Of a DNA stretch of 64,000 bases, positions 53,571 to 61,696 are shown one piece after another. A program made the translations under genes and the position numbers. The notes beneath the pieces were generated by a model. It was not told where the DNA came from and ran no database searches. It saw only the letters and a program-made list of their open reading frames with translations. Origin of the DNA: Veillonellales bacterium (GTDB taxonomy: Bacteria; Bacillota; Negativicutes; Veillonellales; Dialisteraceae); the NCBI GenBank assembly GCA_944390485.1, contig CALXPQ010000003.1, forward strand, positions 124,001 through 188,000. The letters are read 5' to 3'. Numbering within the stretch: the first letter of the stretch is position 1; each line of letters opens with the position of its first letter.

Positions 53571-54010
53571 GCCGCGGATTCGAAGTCGTCTCGGCCTGGG
53601 AAGGGCGGGGCATCCGCCTTCCCGTCCGGAAGACCGCCGAAAGCGCGGGCTATGACATCGAGAGCGCCGAAGATGCCGACCTCCTCCCGGGGCGCGTGAC
53701 GGTGCTCGCCACGGGCCTCAAGGCGTACATGGAGCATGGGGAATACCTCGCGGTCCACATCCGCTCCAGCATGGGCATCAAGCACGGCCTCATGCTGGCG
53801 AACGGCACGGGCATCATCGACGGGGACTATTACAATAACGAAGACAACGAAGGGCACATCATGATCGCCGTGTACAACGCGTCCGGCGAGCCCTTCCATG
53901 TAGCGAAGGGCGACCGCATCGCCCAGGGGATTTTCTGCCGGTATCTCACCGCGGACGGCGACAGCGCGGACGGCGTGCGCCGCGGCGGCGTGGGAAGCAC
54001 GGGGGTGTGA
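53567..54010 (+). CDS. dut: dUTP diphosphatase
   Basis: 147-aa trimeric-type dUTPase that keeps uracil out of DNA. Motifs: [11 protein letters not shown] (1), [10 protein letters not shown] (2), [20 protein letters not shown] (3), [11 protein letters not shown] (4) and GGVGSTGV (5), all five in order. Motif 3 matches the Bacillus YncF/YosS type. The ATG overlaps the pnp stop. Confidence 0.95.
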   Translation: MSRGFEVVSAWEGRGIRLPVRKTAESAGYDIESAEDADLLPGRVTVLATGLKAYMEHGEYLAVHIRSSMGIKHGLMLANGTGIIDGDYYNNEDNEGHIMIAVYNASGEPFHVAKGDRIAQGIFCRYLTADGDSADGVRRGGVGSTGV

Positions 54011-54013
54011 GCC

Positions 54014-54547
54014 ATGATCGAGAAGGAAAAACTGCTGAAACGGACGCCCGTCTATGAAGGGAAGCTGCTCCACATCTACAAAGACGATGTGGAGATCGGC
54101 GGGCGGAACACCTGGCGCGAAGTGGTGCTCCACCCCGGCGCGTGCGCTATCATCCCGGTGACGGAGGACGGGTGCGTCCTCTTCGTCCGGCAGTACCGCT
54201 ACGCCGTTGAAGAAGCGCTGCTGGAGATCCCCGCAGGGAAGATCGATCCCGGCGAGGCGCCGGAGACCTGCGCCGCCCGGGAACTCACCGAGGAGACCGG
54301 CTTCCGCTCGGATCATCTGCGGAAGCTCGGCTCGGTCTTCACCACGCCCGGCTTCTGCAATGAGACCATCCACCTCTACCTGGCGGACCATCTCATCCCG
54401 GCGCACCAGCACCTCGACGCGGACGAATACCTCGACGTGGTGAAGCTGCCGATCGCGGAAGTGAAGCGCCGGATCGCCGCCGGCGAGATCCACGATGCGA
54501 AGACGCTCGCCGCGTTCGCCATCGCCATGGGCGAGCTGGACAAATAA
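54014..54547 (+). CDS. nudF: NUDIX hydrolase, ADP-ribose pyrophosphatase type
   Basis: 177-aa Nudix hydrolase. The Nudix box is GKIDPGEAPETCAARELTEETGF (about residues 76-98), with an upstream VRQYRYAVEEALLEIPAG typical of ADP-ribose pyrophosphatases that clear ADP-ribose. Three bases after dut, same message. Terminator follows. Confidence 0.9.
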   Translation: MIEKEKLLKRTPVYEGKLLHIYKDDVEIGGRNTWREVVLHPGACAIIPVTEDGCVLFVRQYRYAVEEALLEIPAGKIDPGEAPETCAARELTEETGFRSDHLRKLGSVFTTPGFCNETIHLYLADHLIPAHQHLDADEYLDVVKLPIAEVKRRIAAGEIHDAKTLAAFAIAMGELDK

Positions 54548-54564
54548 AAGCAAAACGAAGAAAG

Positions 54565-54587
54565 GCACCGCACGGGCGGTGCTTTTT
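54565..54587 (+). terminator. Terminator after nudF
   Basis: GCACCGC-ACGG-GCGGTGC, then T-tract. Confidence 0.92.
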
Positions 54588-54616
54588 CTGTGCGTTTTTT
54601 CCGGCGGGGAATCCGG

Positions 54617-54622
54617 TATAAT
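54617..54622 (+). promoter_or_regulatory. -10 box of the phosphorylase gene
   Basis: TATAAT 25 bases before the start codon, in the context CCGGTATAATAG; no convincing -35. Confidence 0.5.
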
Positions 54623-54646
54623 AGAAGAAAAAAGGAGGCGGTACCG

Positions 54647-55957
54647 ATGAATGCAGAGCGGCTCATCGAGAAGAAACGGGACGGCGGCGTCCTCACGGCG
54701 GAGGAAATCCGCGGGCTCATCGAGGGATATACGGCGGGCGATGTGCCGGATTACCAGATGGCGGCGTGGTGCATGGCCGTGTATTTCCAGGGGCTCACCG
54801 CGGCGGAGACGGCGGCGCTCACCCGGGCCATGGCGGCATCCGGCCCGCGGGCGGACCTGTCGTCCATCCCCGGCGTGAAGGTGGACAAGCACTCCACCGG
54901 CGGCGTGGGTGACACGGTGACGCTCGTCACGGCGCCCATCGCGGCGGCGGCCGGCGTGCCCATCGCGAAGCTCTCCGGCCGGTCGCTGGGATTCACCGGC
55001 GGCACGGTGGACAAGCTCTCCGCCATCCCCGGCTACCGCACGGCGCTGTCTTTTGAAGAATTCATCCGGCAGGTGAGGGAGCACGGCATCGCCATGGCGG
55101 GCCAGTCGGCGGAGCTGTGCCCGGCGGACGCCCTGCTCTACGCGCTCCGCGACGCCACGGGGACGGTGGAGTCTCTGCCGCTCATCGCCTCGTCTGTGAT
55201 GAGCAAGAAGATCGCCGCCGGGGCGGACGCGGTGGTGCTGGACGTGAAGTGCGGCCGCGGCGCGTTCATGAAGAACCGGAAAGCGGCGGAAGCGCTCATG
55301 GAGGAAATGACCGCGCTCGGCACGGCGGCGGGCATCCGCGTGATCGCCTTCGTGACGGACATGGAGATCCCCCTCGGATGCGCCATCGGGAACAGCGTCG
55401 AGGTGGACGAAGCGGTGGAGGTGCTCTCCGGCGGGGGCGGGCAGCGGCTCGCCGCGCTCTCGAAGACCATCGCCGGCGCCATGATCTGCGCGGGGGAAAA
55501 GGCGGAGACCCTCGCCGAAGGGCGGCGCATCGCCGAAGCGATGATCGAAAGCGGCCGGGCGCTGGACAAGCTGAAGGAATGCATCGCGGCCCAGGGCGGG
55601 GACGCCTCGTGGATTGGCGTGCGGCCCCTCACCCCGCAGGACGGGGCGTACGACGTGTACGCCGGGGCGGACGGCTATGTCGAGGACATCCGGCCGGTGG
55701 AGCTCGCCCGCGTCGTCATGGACATGGGCGGCGGCCGGGAGAAAAAGGAAGACGACGTGGACCTCACAGTGGGGCTCCGCCTGTGGAAGGAAGCGGGCGC
55801 GCCGGTGGCGAAGGGGGAGAAGATCCTCACGCTCTATGGGCGGGACGGCCTCCCCATGGAGGCGCTCGCCCGCCGGGCCGCCGCGGCCGTCCGGATCGGC
55901 CCGGAGCGGAACGTGTTTCCCCTCATCTACCGCATGGCCGACAGCCGGGAAGCGTGA
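54647..55957 (+). CDS. pdp: Pyrimidine-nucleoside phosphorylase
   Basis: 436-aa phosphorylase that releases thymine or uracil from nucleosides for salvage. The family signature KHSTGGVGDTVTL and SGRSLGFTGGTVDKLSAIPG are present, with MAASGPRADL and SSVMSKKIAAGADAVVLDVK. It belongs to the DeoA/Pdp family; discrimination between thymidine and general pyrimidine types is not safe by eye. The ATG at 54647 follows AAAGGAGGCGGTACC. Own promoter; no neighbours in the same pathway apart from cdd 21 kb upstream. Confidence 0.92.
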   Translation: MNAERLIEKKRDGGVLTAEEIRGLIEGYTAGDVPDYQMAAWCMAVYFQGLTAAETAALTRAMAASGPRADLSSIPGVKVDKHSTGGVGDTVTLVTAPIAAAAGVPIAKLSGRSLGFTGGTVDKLSAIPGYRTALSFEEFIRQVREHGIAMAGQSAELCPADALLYALRDATGTVESLPLIASSVMSKKIAAGADAVVLDVKCGRGAFMKNRKAAEALMEEMTALGTAAGIRVIAFVTDMEIPLGCAIGNSVEVDEAVEVLSGGGGQRLAALSKTIAGAMICAGEKAETLAEGRRIAEAMIESGRALDKLKECIAAQGGDASWIGVRPLTPQDGAYDVYAGADGYVEDIRPVELARVVMDMGGGREKKEDDVDLTVGLRLWKEAGAPVAKGEKILTLYGRDGLPMEALARRAAAAVRIGPERNVFPLIYRMADSREA

Positions 55958-55971
55958 CTGCGCCCGATCTG

Positions 55972-55980
55972 TGGTAGAAT
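55972..55980 (+). promoter_or_regulatory. Extended -10 promoter of the CBS-ACT gene
   Basis: TGGTAGAAT. Confidence 0.45.
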
Positions 55981-56025
55981 AGAAAAAGAAATCATTTCCA
56001 TGATTGGCACGAAAGGATGAGCAGC

Positions 56026-56670
56026 ATGTTTGTAGCGAATCGAATGTCACAGAACCCGATCACCATTCCGCCGGACACCGCGGTGACGAAAGCGGCGTCC
56101 ATGATGAAAGCGCATAAAATCAACCGGCTCCCCGTGGTGGAGAACGGCAAGCTCGTAGGCCTCGTGAGCGACGGCGACATCAGCCGCGTCTCCCCGTCCC
56201 CGGCGACGACGCTGTCCCAGTACGAGATCAGCTCGCTCCTGGACAACCTGAAGGTGAAAGACATCATGTCGAAGCGCGTCATCGCCATCAATGCGGACGC
56301 CACCATCGAGGAAGCGGCCTACCTCATGGAGCGGAACAACATCAGCGGCCTGCCCGTGGTGAGCGGCGAAGGCACCGTGGTGGGCGTCATCACCGCCCGG
56401 GACATTCTCCGCGCTTTCGTGAACATGATGGGCCTCGCCGACGGCAAGACGCGCATCGCGCTCCACGTGCACGACCGGCAGGGCGCGATGGAGGACATCT
56501 CCGGCGTGCTCGCGAAAGACGGTGTGAATATCGACAGCCTCGTCACCTACAAGGAGGCGGACGGCGAATACGAGATCGTCATCCGCGGCGATTTCCCCGA
56601 TCTGCTCCTGTCCACGAAGCATCTGGAAGAGCACGGCTACAAAGTGGTCCACACCGTGGAGATCCGCTGA
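56026..56670 (+). CDS. CBS domain pair with C-terminal ACT domain
   Basis: 214-aa soluble protein of the AcuB-like type. Two CBS motifs (RMSQNPITIPPDTAVTKA... and MSKRVIAINADATIEEA...) span residues 1-130, followed by an ACT-like fold (ALHVHDRQGAMEDISGVLAKDGVNIDSL, about 145-214). Such proteins bind adenylates and amino acids and may act as metabolic sensors. The ATG at 56026 has AAAGGA eight bases upstream; ATG 56017 is too close to it. A terminator follows. Target unknown. Confidence 0.85.
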   Translation: MFVANRMSQNPITIPPDTAVTKAASMMKAHKINRLPVVENGKLVGLVSDGDISRVSPSPATTLSQYEISSLLDNLKVKDIMSKRVIAINADATIEEAAYLMERNNISGLPVVSGEGTVVGVITARDILRAFVNMMGLADGKTRIALHVHDRQGAMEDISGVLAKDGVNIDSLVTYKEADGEYEIVIRGDFPDLLLSTKHLEEHGYKVVHTVEIR

Positions 56671-56685
56671 TTCTCTGCACCGAGA

Positions 56686-56711
56686 AGGGCGTCCGGAAGG
56701 GCGCTCTTTTT
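56686..56711 (+). terminator. Terminator after CBS-ACT gene
   Basis: AGGGCGTCC-GGAA-GGGCGCTCT stem (wobbles) and T-tract. Confidence 0.85.
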
Positions 56712-56801
56712 TCGTGCGCTCTTGCGCCGCCGCGGCCGCCATGGTAGGATGGTCTCTGTATTTCAGAAAGGGCCGGGGCGCCGCTCCGGCAGAGGAATCC
56801 C

Positions 56802-58145
56802 ATGACAGCAAAAGAAAATCCCTATAAAAGCCGGTGGGCGGTCTTCTCCATGTCCGTGCCCATCTTCGTGGAGACCGCGCTCCAGATGATGGTGCCGAAC
56901 GTGGACCAGTTCATGCTGAGCCGCTACTCGCAGGACGCGGTGGCCGCCGTCGGCAATGACAACGTGGTCTTCAATATGATCGTGCTCACGCTGGCCGTCA
57001 TGTGCCAGGCGGCGACCATCCTCATCGCGCACTACCGCGGCGCGGGGGACATGACGAAGGTGAGCGAAGTGTGCACTGTGGCGCTCGCCGCGAATTTCGT
57101 GCTCGGCGCGGTGCTCTCGGCGCTGCTCTTCCTGTGCGACGGATGGTTCCTGCAGGTCATCGGCGTGCCCGCGGAGATCTGGGGCGATGCGTCGCTGTAC
57201 CTCCGGTGGATCGGCGCGTTCGTCTTCGTGCAGAGCCTGTACATGGCGTTCATCTCGTTCCTGCGGGGCTGGTCGCTCCTGAAGCTCACCATGATCTGCT
57301 CCCTCGTGATGAACGTGCTCAATATCGGCGGCAATCTCATCCTCATCCACGGCTGGGGGCCCATCCCGTCCCTCGGCGTGGCGGGCGTATGCATCTCCAC
57401 GAATATTTCCAAGATCCTCGGCCTCGTGCTCATCGTGGTCCTCTTCCACCGGTACACGCCGGCGCGGCTCTCGCTGTCGCACCTGCGGCCTTTCCCGTTC
57501 CGCACGCTCCGGCAGATCCTCGCCATCGGCATCCCCTGCGGCGGCGAGACCTTCTCCTACCAGCTCTCCCAGACGGTGATCATGAAATTCGTGAACGTCT
57601 TCGGCATCGCGGTCATCACCACGAAAGTCTACGCCTACATCATCGCCATGATGAGCTACGTCTACTCGCAGGCGCTCGCCATGGCCACGCAGATCCTCGT
57701 GGGCTACTTCAAGGGCGCGGGGGACAATGACGAGGTGGACCGGCGGGTGAAATTCACCATCCTCGTGTCCGTCCTCCTGTCGGGGACCATCTCGGCCTTC
57801 CTCTTCTTCCACAGCGACGCGGTCTTCTCCATCTTCACGGACGACCCGGAGGTGCACGCCCTCGGCAGGGCCATCCTCTTCGTGGAGATCTTCCTCGAGA
57901 TCGGCCGCGCGGTGAATATGAGCATGGTCATGGCGCTCAATGCGGCGGGCGACGTGCGCGCGCCCATCACGGTGGGCATCCTCTTCATGTGGGGCATCGC
58001 CACCTTCGGGGCGTGGCTCCTCGGCATCCATCTCGGCTGGGGCCTCGTGGGCATCTGGACCGCCATGGCCGCCGACGAATGCACCCGCGGCCTCGTCTTC
58101 CTCTGGCGGTGGCGGAGCGGCGTGTGGCGGAAGAAGCTGGTCTGA
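56802..58145 (+). CDS. MATE family efflux transporter
   Basis: 447-aa polytopic protein with about 12 membrane helices in two homologous halves, typical of the MatE family. Characteristic patterns: VPNVDQFMLSRYSQDAVAAVG at the start, and AMATQILVGYFKGAGDNDEV in the middle. Such pumps export drugs or metabolites in exchange for Na+ or H+. Substrate unknown. Preceded by GAGGAATCCC. A stem-loop with a weak T-run follows. Confidence 0.92.
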   Translation: MTAKENPYKSRWAVFSMSVPIFVETALQMMVPNVDQFMLSRYSQDAVAAVGNDNVVFNMIVLTLAVMCQAATILIAHYRGAGDMTKVSEVCTVALAANFVLGAVLSALLFLCDGWFLQVIGVPAEIWGDASLYLRWIGAFVFVQSLYMAFISFLRGWSLLKLTMICSLVMNVLNIGGNLILIHGWGPIPSLGVAGVCISTNISKILGLVLIVVLFHRYTPARLSLSHLRPFPFRTLRQILAIGIPCGGETFSYQLSQTVIMKFVNVFGIAVITTKVYAYIIAMMSYVYSQALAMATQILVGYFKGAGDNDEVDRRVKFTILVSVLLSGTISAFLFFHSDAVFSIFTDDPEVHALGRAILFVEIFLEIGRAVNMSMVMALNAAGDVRAPITVGILFMWGIATFGAWLLGIHLGWGLVGIWTAMAADECTRGLVFLWRWRSGVWRKKLV

Positions 58146-58150
58146 CCGGC

Positions 58151-58185
58151 CGGGCCGCCGCGCGGATCTGCCGGCCCGTTGCTTT
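58151..58185 (+). terminator. Hairpin after MATE gene
   Basis: CGGGCCG / CGGCCCG stem, then TTGCTTTTATTT; moderate terminator. Confidence 0.6.
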
Positions 58186-58196
58186 TATTTCTTACC

Positions 58197-58205
58197 TGTG
58201 ATAAT
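58197..58205 (+). promoter_or_regulatory. Extended -10 promoter of the secreted paralogue pair
   Basis: TGTGATAAT in an AT-rich 50-base segment; a second TATAAC follows at about 58211. Confidence 0.5.
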
Positions 58206-58251
58206 ATTATTTATAACAATTTGAAACTGGTTTTACTCAAGGAGGCAATGT

Positions 58252-58734
58252 ATGAAAAAACTGTGGACAGCCCTTGCGGCCGGCCTTGTGCTCAGCGCCC
58301 CCTGCGCAGCCATGGCGATGGATTCCGCGACGCTTCTGACGAATCCGGCGGAATACCGCGTGATCTATGCGGACGGCGGGAGAGCCGTCTACGCCGATAT
58401 GGATACGGTCCGGGCGATGCAGTCCCGCGATTTCCCGGCGAGCATCGAAAATATTTCCTTCACCATGTACGTGGAGACCTATGCGAAGAATCCCGACGCC
58501 ATGGCGTACCAGACGGGCAATACCGTGACGGACATCCAGCAGTACGAAGCGACCGCCTACGGCAACCACAAGACGGACGAATACCGCCTGGAAGCGAAGC
58601 TCACCGCCGTCTATGACAGCCGCGGTGCACAGATCGGCGATGCGTCTTGGAAAGGAAAGAAAGCCAAAGTCGAAGCCGACGACATCTATTACAGCCTGGT
58701 CCGCGCGGCCCACGCCCCGCAGGCCGGAGAATAA
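58252..58734 (+). CDS. Small secreted protein, tandem paralogue 1
   Basis: 160-aa protein with a signal peptide (residues 1-22, cleavage after AMA). The mature part starts MDSATLLTNPAEYRVIYADG, contains YADMDTVRAMQSRDFPASIEN and is rich in aromatic/charged alternation like a beta-sandwich. About half of its residues match the next gene. No known family recognised. AAGGAGG ribosome site. It is the first of a two-gene unit and is probably periplasmic or surface exposed. Confidence 0.75.
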   Translation: MKKLWTALAAGLVLSAPCAAMAMDSATLLTNPAEYRVIYADGGRAVYADMDTVRAMQSRDFPASIENISFTMYVETYAKNPDAMAYQTGNTVTDIQQYEATAYGNHKTDEYRLEAKLTAVYDSRGAQIGDASWKGKKAKVEADDIYYSLVRAAHAPQAGE

Positions 58735-58747
58735 CGGAGGGATGACC

Positions 58748-59320
58748 ATGAAGAAACTGTACAGCCTGATGCTGGCGGGCCTCGTCCTCGCCGCGCCGGG
58801 AGCGGCCATGGCGATGGACTCCGCCGCGCTCCTCGCGCATCCCGATCAGTACCGCGTGATCTATGCGGGCGAAGATGAAGTGATCTATGCGGACATGGAT
58901 ACCGTCCGCGGCATCCAGACCATGGACTTCCCGAACAGCATCGAGAACATGCACTTCAAGATGTATGTAGAATCCTACAAAGACAAAGTGAACGCCATGG
59001 ATTTCGCGAAAGACAATCTGGTCACGCAGATCCGCGAATTTGACGCGGGCCTCTACGTGAACAAGAACGAGAAATCCTACAAGATGGAACTGAAGCTGGA
59101 CGGCGTGTACGACGCCCGCGGCGCAGCCATCCCGTCGAAGGATCAGGAGGAGACCGGCGACGCGCTGAAGATCCGCGCGAAAGCCAAAGATCTCTATATG
59201 AATCTCTACCGGCTGGAACGGGTCCATCAGGCCGAAGCGGCGAAAGCCGCGGCAGCGGCCGCTCAGGACGCCTCCGCTCCGGCGGAACCTGCCGCGTCGG
59301 CCGCGCCCGCCGCAGAATAA
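58748..59320 (+). CDS. Small secreted protein, tandem paralogue 2
   Basis: 190-aa homologue of the preceding protein: signal peptide (1-22, same AMAMDSA start of the mature part), YRVIYAGEDEVIYADMDTVR and VYDARGA match closely. It has an extra C-terminal Ala/Pro-rich tail (about 160-190) that the first copy lacks. The ATG at 58748 has GGAGGG six bases upstream; an ATG two codons earlier is less well placed. The pair arose by tandem duplication and is terminated together. Function unknown. Confidence 0.75.
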   Translation: MKKLYSLMLAGLVLAAPGAAMAMDSAALLAHPDQYRVIYAGEDEVIYADMDTVRGIQTMDFPNSIENMHFKMYVESYKDKVNAMDFAKDNLVTQIREFDAGLYVNKNEKSYKMELKLDGVYDARGAAIPSKDQEETGDALKIRAKAKDLYMNLYRLERVHQAEAAKAAAAAAQDASAPAEPAASAAPAAE

Positions 59321-59332
59321 ACCCAGCACCTA

Positions 59333-59359
59333 CAGCAGCTCTCCGGGGCTGCTGTTTTT
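59333..59359 (+). terminator. Terminator after the secreted pair
   Basis: CAGCAGC / GCTGCTG stem, then TTTTT. Confidence 0.9.
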
Positions 59360-59402
59360 GCGTGCGGCGGCGGCGGGCGTGGAAATAAAATAAATCAGCG
59401 TA

Positions 59403-59408
59403 TATAAT
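59403..59408 (+). promoter_or_regulatory. -10 box of the methylase-like gene
   Basis: TATAAT in an AT-rich patch, 52 bases before the start; TGGAAA at 59380 is a possible -35 (17-base spacer). Confidence 0.55.
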
Positions 59409-59459
59409 AGATACCGTGAAAAATACGCCGGAAGATACGGCGGCGCAGAGGAGGACATC

Positions 59460-60938
59460 GTGGATCGGATCAGGGAAGAAAAAATCAGGCAGTTTGCCGC
59501 GCTCGGCGTGGAAGAAGCGCAGATCTTCCGGGAAATCATGCGGGCGCGCCATCTGGACTACGTGCTGTTCCATCAGCCTGACAGCCGGTCGAACCGGGAG
59601 TACGGCCTCTCGCAGGAAGATCTGCAGAAAGCGGCGCAGACGCTCACCGCGGAAAAATTCGGCGGCGTGCCGGACGACGCGGAGCAGTACGCCCACATCT
59701 ATACGCTGGCGCTGTCCGTAGATCCCATGATGTTTGCCGGGGCGGACGCGGCGACGGACGCGGTGGCGGCGCTGGCAGGGAAGGCGGTGGCCCATGCGGA
59801 GGCCGCGGGACAGACGGTGCTCTTCGCCGGCGCGGAACAGTACCTGCCGTGCCTGACGGATATCTTCGTGACGCTCCGGGGCAAGCGCATCGCCGTGGCG
59901 GTGGCCGATGAGGCGTGGAAAGAGCCGGTAGCGATGATTTACGCCCGGGGCCGCGCCATGACCATGGATGAGATTCCCGGCGATACGGAACGCTACGATT
60001 ACATCTTCTATGCGGGCCGCGCGGACGGGAACAGCGCGGCGTACTGGCAGGCCCTCGGGGCGCATCTCGCCGAAGGGGGCACCATGGAAGCGCTCCTGCC
60101 GGACGCGCTGCTCCGCTCGGACAAAGAAGCAGTGCAGGCGGTTTTCCGCGAGGCGGCGGCCCGGTGCGTTGTGTCTTCTCTGTACCACGTGACGGACGGG
60201 GAAGAGGAAAAAGATTTCGTGACCTGCGGCGCGCCGGATCCCTCGGGGCGCATCGTCTTCGGCGAGCTGACCGCGGACGGCGGCGTCCGCACCTGGGACC
60301 GGGCGGCGCTCGGCCGAGAAGCGTTCGCCGCGGCGGACAGCTGGGACTACGACCTCTACGCGTGGAACGGCAGCGAGGCGCTGCAGACGATCCTGGCGGC
60401 GGGCCTGCTGGACCCGGACTTCGCCGTGGGGAGCATTTTCCGCGAAGTGCCGGCGCTGAAAGGGACCCTCGGCACTTACGCGGTGATCCATGGGGACGCG
60501 GTGACCGATTCGTGCGTCCGCACCGATCTGGTGAAGGAAGAGCCGGCCGCAGACGTGAAGCGCGTCTCTGCGGGCGATCTCGCCGTGACGCTGCGGCAGG
60601 GCCGCCTCTGCTGCGCCGTGGTGCCGGCGGAGCTGGAAGGCGCAGCCGCCGCCGGGGATGTGACCGTGCTCCGGCCGATGGAGGACTACACGGCAGAGTA
60701 TCTGAAAGCCTATCTGGACGGCCCGATCGGCGGGCTCTTCCTCAGCAGCATGACCGCGGGCGGCGCGTGCCGCATCTGCCCGTCCCGCCTGCTCCGCCTG
60801 CCCGTGCGCCGGGCGTCGCCGGAGCAGATCGGCGCCGTGACCGCCGTGGTGAAGCGGTCCACCGCCGCGCTGGCTGCTGCAGAAGCGGACTGGCGGAAAG
60901 CAAAGCGCGATTCCGTGGGATTGATGATGGGGAGATAA
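59460..60938 (+). CDS. Degenerate N6-DNA-methylase-like protein
   Basis: 492-aa protein. The middle (about 110-280) has the order of a class I SAM methyltransferase: a loop after beta-1 (TVLFAGAEQYLPCLTDIF), then YDYIFYAGRADG at 179-190 where N-6 methylases have NPP-F/Y. The C-terminal part (about 410-470) resembles target-recognition ends of type I restriction enzymes (YLKAYLDGPIGGLFLSSMTAGGACRI, then SRLLRLPVR). With NPPF absent, DNA methylation is unlikely. GTG start fixed by AGAGGAGG. It lies directly upstream of rdgB. Call is from pattern only. Confidence 0.5.
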   Translation: MDRIREEKIRQFAALGVEEAQIFREIMRARHLDYVLFHQPDSRSNREYGLSQEDLQKAAQTLTAEKFGGVPDDAEQYAHIYTLALSVDPMMFAGADAATDAVAALAGKAVAHAEAAGQTVLFAGAEQYLPCLTDIFVTLRGKRIAVAVADEAWKEPVAMIYARGRAMTMDEIPGDTERYDYIFYAGRADGNSAAYWQALGAHLAEGGTMEALLPDALLRSDKEAVQAVFREAAARCVVSSLYHVTDGEEEKDFVTCGAPDPSGRIVFGELTADGGVRTWDRAALGREAFAAADSWDYDLYAWNGSEALQTILAAGLLDPDFAVGSIFREVPALKGTLGTYAVIHGDAVTDSCVRTDLVKEEPAADVKRVSAGDLAVTLRQGRLCCAVVPAELEGAAAAGDVTVLRPMEDYTAEYLKAYLDGPIGGLFLSSMTAGGACRICPSRLLRLPVRRASPEQIGAVTAVVKRSTAALAAAEADWRKAKRDSVGLMMGR

Positions 60939-60939
60939 A

Positions 60940-61533
60940 ATGAGGATCATACTGGCCACACACAATAAAGGAAAGATCAGAGAGTTCCGGGAAGCCTTCA
61001 CCGAGCTGGGCTGGGAAGCGGTGCCGATTTCCGAGATCGCCGACCTGCCGGACCCGGAGGAGACGGGCGCCACCTTCGAGGAGAACGCGCTCCAGAAGGC
61101 GCGGGCCTATGCAGCCGCCGTGGGCGAGCCGGTGCTCTCCGACGACTCCGGCATCATCGCCGACGCACTGGGGGACCGGCCGGGCATCTACTCCGCCCGC
61201 TACGCCGGAACGCACGGGGACGACGAGGCGAATAACCGGAAACTCATCCGGGATCTGGCGCCGTACACGGGCGACGAACGGAAAGGCCGCTATGTGTGCG
61301 TGGTGGCGCTGGTCTGGCCCGACGGACGGGCCGTCACCGCCGAAGGAACCTGCGAGGGCATCATCCGCGACTTCTATGCGGGCACCGGCGGCTTCGGCTA
61401 CGACCCGCTGTTCTTCCTGCCGCAGTTCGGAAAGACCATGGCGGAGATTTCACTGGAAGAAAAGAACAGCATCAGCCACCGCGGGCGGGCGCTCCGCGCG
61501 CTCATCGCCAAACTGAAAACCGAAACCATCTGA
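60940..61533 (+). CDS. rdgB: dITP/XTP pyrophosphatase (RdgB/HAM1)
   Basis: 197-aa house-cleaning enzyme that removes dITP, XTP and other non-canonical purine nucleotides. Signature ATHNKGKIREF at the start, SDDSGIIADALGDRPGIYSARYAG and GGFGYDPLFFLP are intact, as is the C-terminal SHRGRALRAL. Begins one base after the preceding gene's stop. A terminator-like hairpin follows. Confidence 0.95.
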   Translation: MRIILATHNKGKIREFREAFTELGWEAVPISEIADLPDPEETGATFEENALQKARAYAAAVGEPVLSDDSGIIADALGDRPGIYSARYAGTHGDDEANNRKLIRDLAPYTGDERKGRYVCVVALVWPDGRAVTAEGTCEGIIRDFYAGTGGFGYDPLFFLPQFGKTMAEISLEEKNSISHRGRALRALIAKLKTETI

Positions 61534-61534
61534 A

Positions 61535-61566
61535 GACGGGCGCTGCGCCGTCATGAGTTTTTTTCA
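61535..61566 (+). terminator. Terminator-like hairpin after rdgB
   Basis: GACGG / CCGTC stem around GCGCTGCG, then ATGAG and seven T. Confidence 0.65.
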
Positions 61567-61583
61567 AAACAGACCTTCCTGAT

Positions 61584-61615
61584 GAATATTTGATATTCGA
61601 GCATATCAGATATTC
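61584..61615. promoter_or_regulatory. Tandem palindromic operator candidates upstream of speD
   Basis: Two copies of a 15-bp near-palindrome, GAATATTTGATATTC (61584-61598) and GCATATCAGATATTC (61601-61615), 12 of 15 bases identical and 17 bases apart. They lie upstream of the extended -10 TGATATAAT at 61647-61655. Confidence 0.5.
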
Positions 61616-61646
61616 TGCTAATTGGCATGCGAGTATACTATTTGTC

Positions 61647-61655
61647 TGATATAAT
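61647..61655 (+). promoter_or_regulatory. Extended -10 promoter of speD
   Basis: TGATATAAT, 42 bases before the speD start; the leader ends in AAGGAGGGAGAGAGG. Confidence 0.65.
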
Positions 61656-61696
61656 ATACAATATAGCCAGAGGAAGGAGGGAGAGAGGACATCGCC

